In this document: positions 1 to 7,996 of the stretch, one piece after another
Position numbering within the stretch: position 1 is the stretch's first letter
Layout of the letters: each line of letters opens with the position of its first letter
Assembly (NCBI GenBank): GCA_900554705.1
Contig: USIH01000088.1
Coordinates: forward strand, 1-8,897
DNA: 8,897 bases
Origin: an uncultured Eubacteriales bacterium
GTDB taxonomy: Bacteria; Bacillota; Clostridia; Oscillospirales; Oscillospiraceae
Reading direction: 5' to 3'
Made by a program: the position numbers and the translations under genes
The notes under the pieces: generated by a model
Told to the model about the DNA's origin: nothing
Database searches by the model: none
Seen by the model: only the letters and a program-made list of their open reading frames with translations

Positions 1-3
1 TCC

Positions 4-42
4 AAAGAAAACCCATGCTTTCGCCTCTTGAAAGCATGGGTT
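4..42 (-). terminator. Probable rho-independent terminator of the VWA gene
   Basis: Positions 10-22 and 30-42 form a perfect 13-bp inverted repeat around a 7-nt loop (23-29). Read on the minus strand, the hairpin is followed by a T-rich tail, TTTTCTTT (complement of 4-11), as expected for an intrinsic terminator of the leftward VWA transcript. On the plus strand the tail is only a short CTTT, so it may act weakly in both directions. Confidence 0.6.
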
Positions 43-56
43 CTTTGACAGTCTGG

Positions 57-107
57 CAATGCCCCTGAGGTCTTGCCTCAGGGGCATTGTGCTTATTTTC
101 TGCTTTT
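57..107 (+). terminator. Hairpin with plus-strand T-rich tail, probable terminator
   Basis: Positions 57-70 pair perfectly with 76-89 (14 bp, 5-nt loop TCTTG). On the plus strand a T-rich stretch follows (90-107), so this probably ends a rightward gene that lies left of the window. It begins only three bases beyond the stop codon of the leftward VWA gene, so it may also protect that mRNA's 3' end. Its minus-strand tail is not T-rich. Confidence 0.5.
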
Positions 108-734
108 GAAATCCTTTTCGATGCGGCCCTTCCAATCCGCGCTGAGCGGCGCGCTGGCGCGCACGGAGCAGATGGCATCGCTGAGCACCTCATAGTTTAG
201 CTGCGTGCCTGCCTGATCCGCGTGGTAGTTGACCGCCCGATCGGCGCCGATGCCGAAGCTGCCGGCGGTCTTCACCGCGTCGATGTTCGCGCCCAAGAAC
301 AGGAACTCCCAGCCCTGCTCCTTCTGCCGGCGGATCATGCGCCGTACCGTTTCAATGTCGTAATTCCGGCTGGCGTTCTCCATTCCGTCGGTGGTGATGA
401 CAAACAGCGTGTGCATCGGACGATCCTCCTCCCGCGCATACTTATGGACGTTTGCGATGTGGCGGATCGCGCCGCCGATGGCATCGAGCAGGGCGGTGCT
501 GCCCCGAACGGTGTAATCCCGATCGGTCATAGGCTCGACCCGTTCGAGCGGCACGCGGTCGTGGAGCACGGTGCTCACGTGGTCAAAGAGCACGGTGGAG
601 ATCAGCGCCCCTCCGGCTGCCTTTTTCTGCTTTTCGATCATGGCGTTGAACCCGCCGATGGTGTCCGCCTCCAGTCCGCTCATGGAACCGCTGCGGTCAA
701 GGATGAATACGATCTCTGTCAAATCTTTCTGCAT
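93..734 (-). CDS. Stand-alone VWA (von Willebrand factor A) domain protein
   Basis: A 213-residue protein that is essentially one VWA domain. The metal-ion-dependent adhesion site is complete: D13-x-S15-x-S17 in FILDRSGSM, T80 in RGSTALLDAIG, and D116 in VITTDGMENAS. I see no signal peptide, transmembrane segment or extra domain, so it is probably cytosolic and binds a partner protein through Mg2+. I chose the start at 734 rather than the longer frame from 776 because GGGAGG (complement of 742-747) sits 7 nt before this ATG and the extra 14 residues look unconserved. Similar small VWA proteins occur in Clostridia, in my recollection without an assigned role. Many VWA proteins work with MoxR-type AAA ATPases or tellurite-resistance (Ter) modules, but neither is next to it here. 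The domain call is firm; function is unknown. A hairpin terminator follows the gene. Confidence 0.9.
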   Translation of the reverse strand: MQKDLTEIVFILDRSGSMSGLEADTIGGFNAMIEKQKKAAGGALISTVLFDHVSTVLHDRVPLERVEPMTDRDYTVRGSTALLDAIGGAIRHIANVHKYAREEDRPMHTLFVITTDGMENASRNYDIETVRRMIRRQKEQGWEFLFLGANIDAVKTAGSFGIGADRAVNYHADQAGTQLNYEVLSDAICSVRASAPLSADWKGRIEKDFKSRK

Positions 735-803
735 GATAAAACCTCCCATTGCTTGGCTGTTTTTGTTTACACCCATAGCATAGAAGATTTGCGCCCCGTT
801 TTG

Positions 804-882
804 GTCGCTTCCCGAGCGACATTTTTACCCTTCACAAAGGCACGGAGTCTGCCGCAACCAAAGAGTTGCGACGGACTCCGTG
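804..882 (-). terminator. Long hairpin between glnS and the VWA gene, candidate glnS terminator
   Basis: Positions 841-858 pair with 865-882 as an 18-bp stem (one G-T wobble, one mismatch) around the 6-nt loop CAAAGA. It lies 60 nt beyond the glnS stop on the minus strand, where it probably ends that transcript. The minus-strand tail (CCTTTGTG) is poor, whereas the plus-strand tail has a TTTTT run at 887-891, so the orientation is uncertain. A second, small hairpin (804-809 with 815-820) lies further on. The rest of the 735-941 gap shows no ORF I would support; a promoter for the VWA gene must lie in it or upstream, but no box stands out. Confidence 0.45.
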
Positions 883-941
883 ATCATTTTTGGAGAAAAG
901 CTGCGTTCTTCGACAGGCCGATGGCAGCCGCGGGACGCGGG

Positions 942-2657
<1,716 letters not shown>

Positions 2658-2689
2658 GTGTTGTCATCCTCTCGGAAAAATTCCACTGT

Positions 2690-2718
2690 ATTATACTGTA
2701 TACGGCGGAAATCTGCAA
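2690..2718 (-). promoter_or_regulatory. Promoter of glnS with an ACTGTAT direct repeat over the -10
   Basis: On the minus strand, a perfect TATAAT (complement of 2690-2695) lies 17 bp from TTGCAG (complement of 2713-2718). Transcription would start near 2683, giving a leader of about 25 nt before the glnS ATG. On the plus strand the heptamer ACTGTAT occurs at 2685-2691 and again at 2695-2701, exactly 10 bp apart, spanning the -10 box and start site. That spacing could allow a regulator to bind the same DNA face twice, but this is inference. Confidence 0.65.
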
Positions 2719-2798
2719 TGGGGAAGCCGCTTTTTTCTGAAAAAAACCGTGATCGGCGGCACGGAAAGAAAACAAATCGTGAATTGGGAAATTTTTAG

Positions 2799-2827
2799 TT
2801 GCCAATCCGGCGGAAGTATTATAGAAT
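2799..2827 (+). promoter_or_regulatory. Sigma-A-type promoter of the pyrH-frr-uppS-cdsA-dxr-rseP operon
   Basis: TTGCCA (2799-2804, 5 of 6 matches to TTGACA) is followed after a 17-bp spacer by TAGAAT (2822-2827, 5 of 6 matches to TATAAT). The start would be near 2834, about 27 nt before the pyrH ATG. This is the only strong rightward promoter I see in the window, consistent with one long transcript. The interval 2719-2798 between the two divergent promoters is A-rich in places and holds no gene. Confidence 0.7.
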
Positions 2828-2860
2828 AGATGCGGACAAGACGAAAAGGAGTGGTTGCGC

Positions 2861-3583
2861 ATGAAAGAGCCGAAGTATCGTCGGGTGCTGCTGAAGATCA
2901 GTGGCGAGGCGCTGGCGGGCGATGCACATCGCGGACTGGATTTTGACGTGATCGGCAGCGTCTGCGACGTGGTAAAGCGCTGCGTGGAAGCGGGCGTGCA
3001 GGTCGGGATCGTTGTCGGCGGGGGCAACTTCTGGCGCGGGCTGAAGGACGGCGGCGACCGGATGGAGCGAACACGCGCCGACCAGATGGGGATGCTTGCG
3101 ACGGTCATCAACGCCCTTGCCATTGCGGATTGCTTGGAGCAGCGCGATGTTCCCGTTCGGGTGCAGACCGCCATTGAGATGAACCGCATTGCCGAGCCGT
3201 ACATTCGCGGCAGAGCGATCCGCCATCTGGAAAAGGGTCGCGTAGTCATCTTCGGCTGCGGAACGGGCAACCCGTTCTTCTCCACCGATACCGGCGCCGT
3301 GCTGCGCGCGGCGGAGATCGGCGCCGATGCGATCCTGCTTGCCAAGAACGTGGACGGCGTGTATTCCGACGACCCTGTGAAAAATCCCGCGGCGACCAAG
3401 TTCGACGAGATCACCTATGACGAGGTGCTTGCGCGGCACCTGAACGTCATGGACACCACCGCGACATCCCTCTCCATGGACAACCACATCCCCATCATCC
3501 TCTTTGCGCTGAAGGATCCGGAGAATATCCTGCGCGTCGTGATGGGAGAAAAAATCGGAACAGTAGTGAAGGAGGCATTTTAA
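2861..3583 (+). CDS. pyrH: UMP kinase (uridylate kinase)
   Basis: Phosphorylates UMP to UDP with ATP in pyrimidine nucleotide synthesis; a hexameric cytosolic enzyme of the amino acid kinase family. The 240 residues are the normal family length. Visible motifs are LKISGEAL (11-18), the glycine-rich VGGGNFWRG (52-60), [12 protein letters not shown] (70-81), [11 protein letters not shown] (134-144) and [12 protein letters not shown] (161-172). I start at the ATG at 2861, not the in-frame TTG at 2855, because AAGGAG (2846-2851) is 9 nt from the ATG but only 3 nt from the TTG. In Bacillus this gene follows rpsB and tsf; here it is the first gene of its operon, with its own promoter. Its stop is one base before the frr start. 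Family members are typically controlled allosterically by UTP and GTP; that is family knowledge, not seen here. Confidence 0.97.
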   Translation: MKEPKYRRVLLKISGEALAGDAHRGLDFDVIGSVCDVVKRCVEAGVQVGIVVGGGNFWRGLKDGGDRMERTRADQMGMLATVINALAIADCLEQRDVPVRVQTAIEMNRIAEPYIRGRAIRHLEKGRVVIFGCGTGNPFFSTDTGAVLRAAEIGADAILLAKNVDGVYSDDPVKNPAATKFDEITYDEVLARHLNVMDTTATSLSMDNHIPIILFALKDPENILRVVMGEKIGTVVKEAF

Positions 3584-3584
3584 C

Positions 3585-4139
3585 ATGGCAGTAGACTTTA
3601 AAGAATTTACCCGAAAGATGGAAAAGACGCTGGAGATCCTTCAGGAGGACTTCGGCGCGATCCGCGCAGGCCGCGCCAACGCGCGCGTGCTCGATCGCAT
3701 CAGCGTGGAGTATTACGGCGTAGACACGCCGATCGGACAAGTCGGCACCATTTCTTCCCCCGATCCGCGCACGCTGGTCATCCAGCCGTGGGACGGCTCG
3801 CTGCTCAAGAAGATCGAAAAAGCCATTCAGGCCTCCGATCTGGGCATCAACCCGCAGAATGACGGCCGCATCATCCGCCTTGTCTTCCCGCAGCTGACCG
3901 AGGAGCGCCGCAAGGAGCTGGTCAAGCAGGTCAAGAAGTACGGCGAGGACGCGAAGGTCGCGGTGCGCAACATCCGCCGCGATGCGATGGACTACGTGAA
4001 GAAGCTCAAGAAGGACTCCGAGATCACCGAGGACGACCAGAAGAAGGCCGAGAAGGATCTGCAAGACCTGACGGACAAGTATATCAAGAAGGTCGATGAC
4101 GCCTGCGCCGTCAAGGAAAAGGAGCTCATGGAGCTGTAA
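3585..4139 (+). CDS. frr: Ribosome recycling factor
   Basis: Splits post-termination ribosomes together with EF-G so that subunits and mRNA can be reused. The 184 residues are the standard length and cover the whole two-domain, tRNA-shaped fold: an N-terminal helix, the small domain with SVEYYGVDTPIGQVG and PRTLVIQPWD (about residues 40-71), then the long basic helices with LTEERRKELVKQVKKYGE and VAVRNIRRDAMD. The start ATG is 2 nt past the pyrH stop and its strong AAGGAGG (3569-3575) lies inside the end of pyrH, so translation is probably coupled. The next gene follows after a hairpin-bearing gap. Confidence 0.98.
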   Translation: MAVDFKEFTRKMEKTLEILQEDFGAIRAGRANARVLDRISVEYYGVDTPIGQVGTISSPDPRTLVIQPWDGSLLKKIEKAIQASDLGINPQNDGRIIRLVFPQLTEERRKELVKQVKKYGEDAKVAVRNIRRDAMDYVKKLKKDSEITEDDQKKAEKDLQDLTDKYIKKVDDACAVKEKELMEL

Positions 4140-4151
4140 ACAGACTGGCTG

Positions 4152-4177
4152 AGGAGGGAACCGGAGGGTTCCCTCCT
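4152..4177 (+). terminator. Intergenic hairpin between frr and uppS, possible partial terminator
   Basis: Positions 4152-4162 pair perfectly with 4167-4177 (11 bp, loop GGAG), starting 13 nt after the frr stop. The tail is only GCTTTGAAGG, without a proper T-run, and the uppS ribosome binding site (GAAGGGG, 4183-4189) follows at once. It may cause partial termination, mark an mRNA processing site, or stabilise the pyrH-frr portion of the transcript. This is the only sizeable gap in the otherwise tightly packed operon. Confidence 0.45.
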
Positions 4178-4194
4178 GCTTTGAAGGGGTATCT

Positions 4195-4929
4195 ATGCTG
4201 TTTCGCAAGAAAAAAACCGCGCCGCAGCGCGCACTGCCGACGCATATTGCGATCGTGATGGACGGAAACGGCCGCTGGGCAAAAAAGCGCGGCCTTCCCC
4301 GTCAGGTAGGGCATCGCTTCGGCGCGGAGGCCTTTCGGACGGTGGCAAATTATGCCAAGTCCATCGGCCTGAAATATCTGACGGTCTACGCCTTTTCCAC
4401 GGAGAACTGGAAACGCTCTGAGGAAGAGGTCGATGCCATCATGGAGCTGCTGGAGCGCTATCTGCGCGAGGCGATCGCCGACATGGACAAAAACCGCGTG
4501 CGGTTCTGCTTCTTCGGCGATATGTCCCGCCTTTCGCCCGAACTGCGGCAGGAGGTGCAGGTCGCGCAGGAGCGCTCGGCGCAATATGAAGGCGTGCAGG
4601 TCAACTTCTGCCTCAATTACGGCGGTCGGGACGAGATCGTCCGCGCGGCGCGCCGCTTTGCCGGCGAGTGCGTCAGCGGCGCGTGCAGGCCGGAGGAGCT
4701 GACGGAGGAGAAGTTCTCCGGCTATCTCTATTCGACGGGCGTGCCGGATCCGGAGCTTGTCATCCGCCCGGGCGGCGAGCTTCGTGTTTCCAATTTCCTG
4801 TTATGGCAGTCGGCGTATGCCGAATACTATTTTACTGACGTCCTCTGGCCGGATTTCGGCGCGGAGGAGCTGGAAAAGGCGATCGCGGCCTATCAGAGCC
4901 GCAACCGCCGCTTCGGAGGTGCAAAATAA
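4195..4929 (+). CDS. uppS: Undecaprenyl diphosphate synthase (cis-prenyltransferase)
   Basis: Adds isopentenyl diphosphate units in cis to farnesyl diphosphate to make the C55 carrier lipid precursor for peptidoglycan and other wall polymers. The 244 residues are the usual length. The catalytic, Mg-binding D23 sits in HIAIVMDGNGRWAKKRG (17-33). Further signatures are YAFSTENWKR (65-74), NYGGRDEIV (141-149), and the C-terminal substrate-binding region from DPELVIRPGGELRVSNFLLW (185-204) to FTDVLWPDF (213-221). In that region PGG stands where TSG or TGG is more usual; I believe this variant occurs in Clostridia. The ribosome binding site is GAAGGGG (4183-4189), 5 nt before the ATG. The stop overlaps the cdsA start by one base (TAATG). 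Its isoprenoid substrate comes from the MEP pathway, whose enzyme Dxr is encoded two genes downstream. Confidence 0.96.
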   Translation: MLFRKKKTAPQRALPTHIAIVMDGNGRWAKKRGLPRQVGHRFGAEAFRTVANYAKSIGLKYLTVYAFSTENWKRSEEEVDAIMELLERYLREAIADMDKNRVRFCFFGDMSRLSPELRQEVQVAQERSAQYEGVQVNFCLNYGGRDEIVRAARRFAGECVSGACRPEELTEEKFSGYLYSTGVPDPELVIRPGGELRVSNFLLWQSAYAEYYFTDVLWPDFGAEELEKAIAAYQSRNRRFGGAK

Positions 4930-5765
4930 TGCTGACTCGAATCCTTGCCGCCGCCGTGGGGCTTCCCCTGCTTTTGGCGGTCGTTCTGCTGTTGCCGCCG
5001 CTCGCCACGGCGATCCTGTTTGCGCTTGCCTGTGCCGTCGCGGCCTATGAGATGCTGTGGCGCACGGGAATATTGCGTCATCGCCGCATTCTGGCCTATA
5101 GCGTGCTGATGGCGGCGGCGACGGTGCTTTGGTCGTGGATGCGCTCGACCGCCTCTGCGCGCACGCTCTGGCTCAGCGCGCTGATCGGCCTGTTCGTGTT
5201 CTCGTCGCTGCTGTTCTGCGAGCTTCTGGCGGGGCATACGAAGCTGCGCTTCTCGGCGGTGTGCGTCGCCCTGTTTTCGGGCGTGATCTATCCCTTCCTC
5301 ATCGGCGCGCTGGTGCGCCTGCGCTGCATGGAGGACGGAAAGTACTACATTCTCGTGGCGTTTTTGATCTCCATGGTGGCAGACAGCGGCGCTTATTTCG
5401 TGGGCAGAGCCTTCGGAAAGCATAAGCTCGCGCCCGTCGTCAGCCCAAAGAAGACCGTGGAGGGTGCGGTCGGCGGCGTGATCGTGAACATTCTGGGCAT
5501 GATCCTCTACACCTTCCTGCTCAAGCGCTGCTTCGGCTTTGCCGAGGTGAACTATTTCTATGCCGCGATTTACGGCGTCGTCGGCGCGCTCGGCTCCATG
5601 CTGGGCGACCTGACGCTCTCCGTGGTCAAGCGGCAGGTCGGCCTGAAGGATTACGGCAACCTCATCCCGGGGCACGGCGGCATCCTCGACCGGTTCGACA
5701 GCACCATGATCTGCGCGCCCGTCGCGGAGATTCTCATCCTGCTCATCCCGTTTGCGGTGCGTTAA
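4929..5765 (+). CDS. cdsA: Phosphatidate cytidylyltransferase (CDP-diglyceride synthase)
   Basis: An integral membrane enzyme that makes CDP-diacylglycerol from phosphatidic acid and CTP, the branch point for all phospholipid head groups. The 278 residues contain several hydrophobic segments, roughly 2-40, 55-70, 78-100, 108-130, 138-158, 180-198, 208-226 and 260-277. The family signature is complete: it begins at SMLGDLTLSVVKR (223-235) and ends with NLIPGHGGILDRFDS (244-258), including the metal-binding aspartates. DSGAYFVGRAFGKHK (152-166) and SPKKTVEG (172-179) are also conserved. The start overlaps the uppS stop by one base, with GGAGG (4915-4919) 9 nt upstream inside uppS, so the two are probably translationally coupled. 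The dxr ATG follows the stop after one base. Confidence 0.96.
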   Translation: MLTRILAAAVGLPLLLAVVLLLPPLATAILFALACAVAAYEMLWRTGILRHRRILAYSVLMAAATVLWSWMRSTASARTLWLSALIGLFVFSSLLFCELLAGHTKLRFSAVCVALFSGVIYPFLIGALVRLRCMEDGKYYILVAFLISMVADSGAYFVGRAFGKHKLAPVVSPKKTVEGAVGGVIVNILGMILYTFLLKRCFGFAEVNYFYAAIYGVVGALGSMLGDLTLSVVKRQVGLKDYGNLIPGHGGILDRFDSTMICAPVAEILILLIPFAVR

Positions 5766-5766
5766 A

Positions 5767-6915
5767 ATGACGGAGTATCTGACGATCCTCGGCAGCACCG
5801 GCTCCATCGGCAGGCAGACCTTGGAGGTCGTCGAGCAGATGCCGCAGGTGCGTGTGGCGGCGCTGACGGCGGGGACGAACGTCGAGCGCATGGTGCAGCA
5901 GTGCCGCCGCTTCCGGCCGGAGCTTGCCGTCATGGCGACGGAGCAGGCGGCGCGGGAGCTGGAAAACGAACTGGTCGGGCAGAAGATTCGCGTCCGTTTC
6001 GGCATGGACGGCCTGATCGAGGCGGCGCGGCTGGACGAAGCGGATACGGTGGTAACGGCCGTGGTCGGTATGCTCGGCCTGCGGCCGACGCTTGCCTCGA
6101 TCGAGAAAAAGAAGCGCGTCGCCCTTGCAAACAAGGAGACGCTGGTTTGCGGCGGTGAGCTTGTCATGGCGCAGGCGCGCCAGTTCGGCGCGCAGATCAT
6201 CCCCGTGGACTCGGAGCATTCAGCCATTTTTCAGTGCCTGATGGGCTGCCGCGATCGGGGCGAGATCCGGCGGCTGATCCTGACCTGCTCCGGCGGCCCC
6301 TTCTACGGCAAGACGTGTCGGGAGCTGGAGAATGTGACGAGGGCGGACGCGCTGCGGCATCCGAATTGGAAGATGGGTGAAAAAATCACCATCGACTGTG
6401 CCACACTAATGAACAAGGGGCTGGAGCTGATCGAGGCGATGCGCCTGTACGATCTTCCGGCGCAGAAGGTCGAGGCGGTCATCCACCGCCAGAGCATTGT
6501 GCATTCCCTCGTGGAGTTTTGCGACGGCGCGATGCTCGCGCAGCTCGGCGTGCCGGATATGCGCGTGCCGATCCGTCTGGCGCTGACCTACCCCTATCGC
6601 AGCGAAAATCCGGCGCAGCCGCTGGATCTGCTCCGGTGCGGCGCACTGACCTTTGACCGTCCGGACGAGACGGCCTTTCCCTGCCTGACGCTGGCGCGGC
6701 AGGCGGCAGATCGCGGCGGCAGCCTCTGCACCGTGCTCAACGGCGCGAATGAGGCGGCCGTGGCGATGTTCCTGCGCGGCGAGATCGGCTTTTACGACAT
6801 CCCGCGCCTTGTCGGTGCGGCGATGGAGCGCCTGCCGTTCCTCCCGACCCCCGACTTAAATGAGATCTTGCGTACCGACGCCGAGGCAAGGCGTGCGGTT
6901 ACGGCACTTGTGTGA
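5767..6915 (+). CDS. dxr: 1-deoxy-D-xylulose 5-phosphate reductoisomerase
   Basis: Converts 1-deoxy-D-xylulose 5-phosphate to 2-C-methyl-D-erythritol 4-phosphate using NADPH and a divalent metal; the first committed step of the MEP isoprenoid pathway and the target of fosmidomycin. The 382 residues are of normal length. The NADPH-binding GSTGSIG is at 9-15, ANKETLV at 121-127, and the metal ligands D148 and E150 are in PVDSEHSAIFQ (146-156), with E220 in NKGLELIEA. The substrate loop SGGPF (175-179) and HPNWKMGEKITID (198-210) are present. The start is the ATG at 5767; an in-frame TTG at 5752 lies within cdsA and has no ribosome binding site. The ATG also lacks a clear Shine-Dalgarno sequence, so translation probably depends on coupling to cdsA, whose stop is one base upstream. 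Confidence 0.97.
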   Translation: MTEYLTILGSTGSIGRQTLEVVEQMPQVRVAALTAGTNVERMVQQCRRFRPELAVMATEQAARELENELVGQKIRVRFGMDGLIEAARLDEADTVVTAVVGMLGLRPTLASIEKKKRVALANKETLVCGGELVMAQARQFGAQIIPVDSEHSAIFQCLMGCRDRGEIRRLILTCSGGPFYGKTCRELENVTRADALRHPNWKMGEKITIDCATLMNKGLELIEAMRLYDLPAQKVEAVIHRQSIVHSLVEFCDGAMLAQLGVPDMRVPIRLALTYPYRSENPAQPLDLLRCGALTFDRPDETAFPCLTLARQAADRGGSLCTVLNGANEAAVAMFLRGEIGFYDIPRLVGAAMERLPFLPTPDLNEILRTDAEARRAVTALV

Positions 6916-6928
6916 GGTGTAATTTGTG
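6914..6928 (+). promoter_or_regulatory. Ribosome binding site that fixes the GTG start of rseP
   Basis: GAGGTG (6914-6919) overlaps the dxr TGA stop and lies 6 nt before the GTG at 6926. No ATG in this frame is suitably placed, and the protein from this GTG begins with the expected first transmembrane helix and HELGH motif. The arrangement implies coupling with dxr. Confidence 0.65.
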
Positions 6929-7996
6929 ATTGTCCTTTATATCCTGCTTGCGATCCTGATGTTCAGCGTTCTGATCTTCATCCATGAGCTGGGGCATTTT
7001 ATCGCCGCGAAGCTCTCCGGCGTGCAGGTCAACGAGTTTTCCCTCTTTATGGGGCCTGCCCTCTGGAAAAGGCAGAAGGGCGAAACGCTCTACGCGCTGC
7101 GCCTGATCCCCATCGGCGGCTACTGTGCCATGGAAGGGGAGGACGGCCAGAGCGATAATCCCCGCGCCTTCGGTAAGGCGAAGCTCTGGAAGCGGCTGAT
7201 CATCCTTGCGGCGGGCGCCGCGATGAACTTTGTCTTCGGCGTGCTGCTGGCCGTGCTGTTTACCTCGCTGTGCTACAAGGACGGCCTTCCGGCCAAGACC
7301 ATCACGGGGCAGCGTGACGCGGCGGTCGCAAGCGACTTCCAAGCGGGCGACGAGCTGTATTCCATCGACGGGGAGCGGATCTATATCCTCAACGACCTGT
7401 TCTTGATGATGGATCGCACGCCGAAGGATACCTATGACGTCGTGGTGGTGCGCGACGGGAAGAAGGTCACGTTAAACGATGCCGACCTGAGCCTGCACAC
7501 CTTCCAAAACAAGGAGGGAAAGGACTATCGGGCCTATACCTTTTATATCACCGACGCGGAGCCGACCGTGGGCAGCGTTTTGTCCTACTCTTGGAATTTG
7601 AGCATCGATTTTGCGCGGCTGGTGCGGCTGGGGCTTCAGGATCTCTTCCGCGGCAAGGCAAGCATCAAGGACATCGGCGGCCCCGTCATGATCGTCGAGA
7701 GCGTCGCCGAGACCAGCGCCAAGGCGGAGAACGTCGGCATGGGACTGCTGAACGTGCTCTATTTCTTCTCGTTTATCGCGATCAACCTTGCCGTGATGAA
7801 CCTGCTTCCCATTCCCGCGCTCGACGGCGGGCGCGACAAGCCCCTTCAGCTGCCGCACAACCGGCTCCATGTCCGCGTCGCCACTCGGTATAGAGCATAT
7901 GTCGCCCATGTATACCGCAAGATCGGGCTTCAGGGCTTTGAATGCGGTTTCGTGGAATTTCAGCGTGTCCGCACGCTTCGCCTTGCCCTCCTTTGA
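6926..7996 (+). CDS. rseP: RseP-type site-2 (RIP) metalloprotease, C-terminus replaced at a chimeric junction
   Basis: A membrane zinc protease of the M50B family that cleaves substrates within the membrane, such as anti-sigma factors and remnant signal peptides. The first 303 residues are genuine: an N-terminal helix with the zinc motif HELGH (20-24), the conserved IPIGGY (61-66), a second helix with AAGAAMNFVFG (95-105), a PDZ-like domain at about 125-195, and a helix leading to NLLPIPALDGGR, which supplies the third zinc ligand. The family normally continues after LDGGR for roughly 40 or more residues with one further membrane helix. Here residues 304-356 (from 7835) resemble nothing in the family and are the antisense of the metallophosphoesterase fragment. 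The open frame to 7996 is therefore not a natural C-terminus. The position after dxr is the standard Firmicutes one; the genes usually found beyond it (ispG, proS or polC) are missing here. Confidence 0.85.
   Translation: MIVLYILLAILMFSVLIFIHELGHFIAAKLSGVQVNEFSLFMGPALWKRQKGETLYALRLIPIGGYCAMEGEDGQSDNPRAFGKAKLWKRLIILAAGAAMNFVFGVLLAVLFTSLCYKDGLPAKTITGQRDAAVASDFQAGDELYSIDGERIYILNDLFLMMDRTPKDTYDVVVVRDGKKVTLNDADLSLHTFQNKEGKDYRAYTFYITDAEPTVGSVLSYSWNLSIDFARLVRLGLQDLFRGKASIKDIGGPVMIVESVAETSAKAENVGMGLLNVLYFFSFIAINLAVMNLLPIPALDGGRDKPLQLPHNRLHVRVATRYRAYVAHVYRKIGLQGFECGFVEFQRVRTLRLALL

Noticed and set aside
734..776. Longer start for the VWA protein at 776
   Set aside because: The 14 extra residues would be read through the ribosome binding site of the better ATG at 734, and I see no Shine-Dalgarno sequence before 776.
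2658..2700. T-box riboswitch upstream of glnS
   Set aside because: The predicted leader is about 25 nt, too short for a T-box, and no conserved T-box bulge sequence or terminator/antiterminator pair is visible.
2726..2750. CTTTTTTCTGAAAAAAA as a terminator or hairpin
   Set aside because: It is a pure A-T stem with almost no loop and no GC base; it lies between divergent promoters where no transcript would need to end.
2855..2857. TTG as a possible upstream start for pyrH
   Set aside because: It lies only 3 nt from the AAGGAG site, whereas the ATG at 2861 is at the normal 9-nt spacing and gives the family-typical N-terminus.
3495..4208. A 237-codon minus-strand frame opposite frr
   Set aside because: Leucine-rich antisense of the coiled, Lys/Glu-rich frr gene; no ribosome binding site and no recognisable domain.
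4893..6227. A 444-codon open frame on the minus strand opposite cdsA and dxr
   Set aside because: Composition (runs of R, H, Q, E) is that of an antisense shadow. cdsA and dxr have full family motifs on the other strand.
7835..7996. Novel 53-residue C-terminal extension of RseP
   Set aside because: It is the exact complement of the phosphoesterase coding sequence, with a motif-bearing protein on the other strand. It is better explained by the junction.
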